From Drosophila pseudoobscura (taxonomy: Eukaryota; Arthropoda; Insecta; Diptera; Drosophilidae), in assembly GCF_009870125.1 (NCBI RefSeq), contig NC_046679.1, positions 7,936,001 to 8,000,000 on the forward strand: a stretch of 64,000 nt of DNA, read 5' to 3'. The position numbers and the translations under genes were made by a program. Below, piece by piece: positions 62,095-64,000 of the stretch (positions are counted from its first letter, which is position 1; each line of letters opens with the position of its first letter). The notes below the pieces were generated by a model that worked only from the letters and a program-made list of their open reading frames with translations, did no database searches and was not told the origin of the DNA.

Positions 62095-63222
62095 TTTATA
62101 CCCGATACTCAAAATGAGTATTGGGGTATATTAGATTTGTGGTAAAAGTGGATGTGTGTAACGCCCAGAAGGAATCGTTTCCGACCCCATAAAGTATATA
62201 TATTCTTGATCAGCATCAATAGCCGAGTCGATTGAGCCATGTCTGTCTGTCCGTCCGTCCGTCTGTCCGTCTGTCCGTCCGTCCGTCTGTCCGTCCCCTT
62301 CAGCGCCTAATGCTCAAAGACTATAAGAGCTAGAGCAACGATGTTTTGGATCCAGACTTCTGTGATATGTCACTGCTACAAAAATATTTCAAAACTTTGC
62401 CCCGCCCACTTCCGCCCCCACAAAGGGCAAAAATCTGTGGCATCCACAATTTTAAAGATACGAGAAAACAAAAAACGCAGAATCGTAGAGAATGACCATA
62501 TCTTTTAGACTGCAGAATCTGAATTGGATCGTATTACTATTATAGCCAGCATCAAGAAAACAATTTCATTTTTTCTCGCCCTGTCTCTCTCTAACACACA
62601 GGTAGCATAGGCGGCTTTGCTTAGAGTAAAACATTAGCGCCTAGATCTCAGAGACTATAAAAGCTAGTGCAACCAAATTTGGTATCCACACTCCTAATAT
62701 ATCGGACCGAGACGAGTTTGTTTCAAAATTTTGCCACACCCCCTTTCGCCCCCGCAAAGGATGCAAGTCTGGGGATATTCACAAATCTCAGAGACTATTA
62801 AAGCTAGAGTAACCAAATTTAGTATCCGCACTCCTGTTAGATCTCACTAGAAAACGTATATCTCAAAATTTCGCCCCACCCCCTTCCGCCCCCACAAAGG
62901 ACGAAAATCTGTTGCATCCACAATATTGAGGATACGAGAAAACTAAAAACGCAGAATCATAGATAATGACCATATCTATCAGATTGGTGAATCTGGATCA
63001 GATCAGATCATTTTTATAGCTAAAAGGAACAAATCAATTTGCAGTGGCTACGCAGCGCCCGACGTCACGCTCAGACTGATTTTCTGTCTCTCTCGCACGC
63101 ACTCTTTGTCGTGTCGTTTAATATTAGCGGCGTCTGCCGGAGGAGAGCCATACTGACTTAGTATCGGGTATAACCGTAGAGTTGCGGTGTCCGCAGCAAC
63201 TCACAACGTTCCCCCTCGTTTT
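62095..63222. mobile_element. Dispersed repeat of obscura-group type, about 1.1 kb, non-coding
   Basis: The block begins ATACCCGATACTCAAAATGAG and ends with TAGTATCGGGTATAACCGTAG plus a GTTGCGGTGTCCGCAGCAAC hairpin, so the two ends carry short inverted sequence. It contains the common Drosophila phrase GACCCCATAAAGTATATAT, a (GTCCGTCT)n microsatellite (62,242-62,297) and internal duplications: the AGAGACTATAAAAGCTAG module occurs at about 62,318, 62,649 and 62,790, and the ACGAGAAAACAAAAAACGCA module at about 62,460 and 62,934. It has no ORF. From memory it closely matches a very abundant repeat in D. pseudoobscura and relatives. Confidence 0.75.
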
Positions 63223-64000
63223 ATATTAAAATTATATGTAAATTTATTATTAAATATATTATATTTTTTTTAATGTATTTTATTTATTCAATTTTGTCTG
63301 CTTTCCAAAGTTTAAATTATTCTTATATGTACATATATGTATGTATACTATATATTATTTATTTATATACATTTTTTTCTGTTTTTCAAAATCTGTTCTT
63401 ACACTGCCGATACGCACTGCACTGCCTGTATCCCTGGCCCTGAACTGGCACTGGTTTGTCTTTGCCTTTGCCTTTGTTGTTGTTGCACAATTGCGCTGCC
63501 CCCGCCCCCTGCCACACATGTCATAGAAGGGAGGGGGGGTCGGGGTGTTGTTTACATTTTCAAAATTTAAATCAATTTTGTTTCTGATTGCGGTTTAAGT
63601 GGCAGGTTCCACGGAGCGAAGCGCTTCTCAGAGAGTCCCACCGGACCCCAGGCCCCAAGCCCCAGGCCCCAGCTCTCGTCTTTCTTTATGTTTATTGCTG
63701 CCATATGTATCTGTATCTATGGCTGGGTATCTGTGTGTGGCGTTCTCTCGTGTCGTCAAACAATGCGCATATGGATACTGTATCTGTATCTGAATAAATG
63801 TATCTTTTATTACCCATATACATATATATTTTGTGGAGACAGTTGTTTTGGGTGCAGCGCAAACAATTGTGTGCCAACGATCTTCCCATCTTCAGACCCC
63901 TCCCTCCCTTTCTCTGGAAATACTTTTGATTGCGTCGCTGCTCGGCGAGGGAGGGAGGGGGTGGGGGGTGTGGGACCTCCTCAGATGTTTACATTTCACT
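63223..64000. other. Intron or intergenic DNA at right edge
   Basis: A/T-rich to 63,380, then mixed sequence with GCCTTT and CCAGGCCCC short runs. The small ORFs have no supporting features. Confidence 0.4.

Noticed and set aside
62242..62297. Short regularly spaced GTCCGTCT repeats as a possible CRISPR array
   Set aside because: It is a plain microsatellite within a dispersed Drosophila repeat; no spacers, and the genome is eukaryotic.

Overview
The window is nuclear DNA of a Drosophila species. It shows short GT-AG introns, CAG/CAA-rich coding and UTR sequence, (CA)n microsatellites and Drosophila core-promoter motifs, and three genes are recognisable as the fly genes kibra, a PAQR3-type receptor (CG7530-like) and effete. 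A repeat at 62.1-63.2 kb matches, as I remember it, an abundant repeat of obscura-group species (D. pseudoobscura and relatives). That lineage is my best guess, but I could not search to confirm it.

Layout from left to right. (1) 1-1.4 kb, minus strand: 5' part of an FHA-domain gene that runs off the left edge. (2) 2.4-2.7 kb, plus strand: a two-exon gene for a 69-residue secreted or tail-anchored peptide. (3) About 3.3-36.5 kb, minus strand: kibra, with nine coding exons (1,284 codons). Eight lie in 4.5-8.6 kb and the first at 35.7-36.0 kb, separated by a 27-kb intron. That intron holds a degenerate satellite, AT-rich tracts and a roughly 4.7-kb non-LTR retrotransposon with both ORFs open, sitting inside a local tandem array. 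(4) 36.6-38.4 kb: a tandem duplication carrying promoter-like motifs. (5) 38.8-46.7 kb, minus strand: a PAQR receptor gene of 357 codons in five coding exons; its 5.9-kb first intron holds a MITE-like element and tandem duplications. (6) 49.1-58.5 kb, minus strand: effete, the E2 ubiquitin-conjugating enzyme UbcD1, 147 residues in five coding exons. (7) About 59.0 kb: a motif-rich promoter region between effete and a plus-strand gene whose first coding exon (59,640-60,056) I do not recognise. (8) 60-64 kb: first intron of that gene or intergenic DNA, with the obscura-type repeat.

The genes are single eukaryotic transcription units and do not form an operon. Kibra acts in Hippo growth control, effete supplies ubiquitin to many RING E3 ligases, the PAQR protein is a seven-pass membrane protein probably of the Golgi, and the FHA protein looks like a nuclear DNA-damage-type adaptor. 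I found no undescribed multi-gene system. The most unusual items are the open-reading retroelement nested in a tandem array, the small peptide gene, a 41-47 nt intron in the FHA gene, the MITE, and the many local tandem duplications in intron DNA. No tRNA or rRNA genes and no CRISPR arrays were seen. Splice sites were chosen by eye from GT-AG consensus, reading frame and family conservation; UTR ends are approximate.
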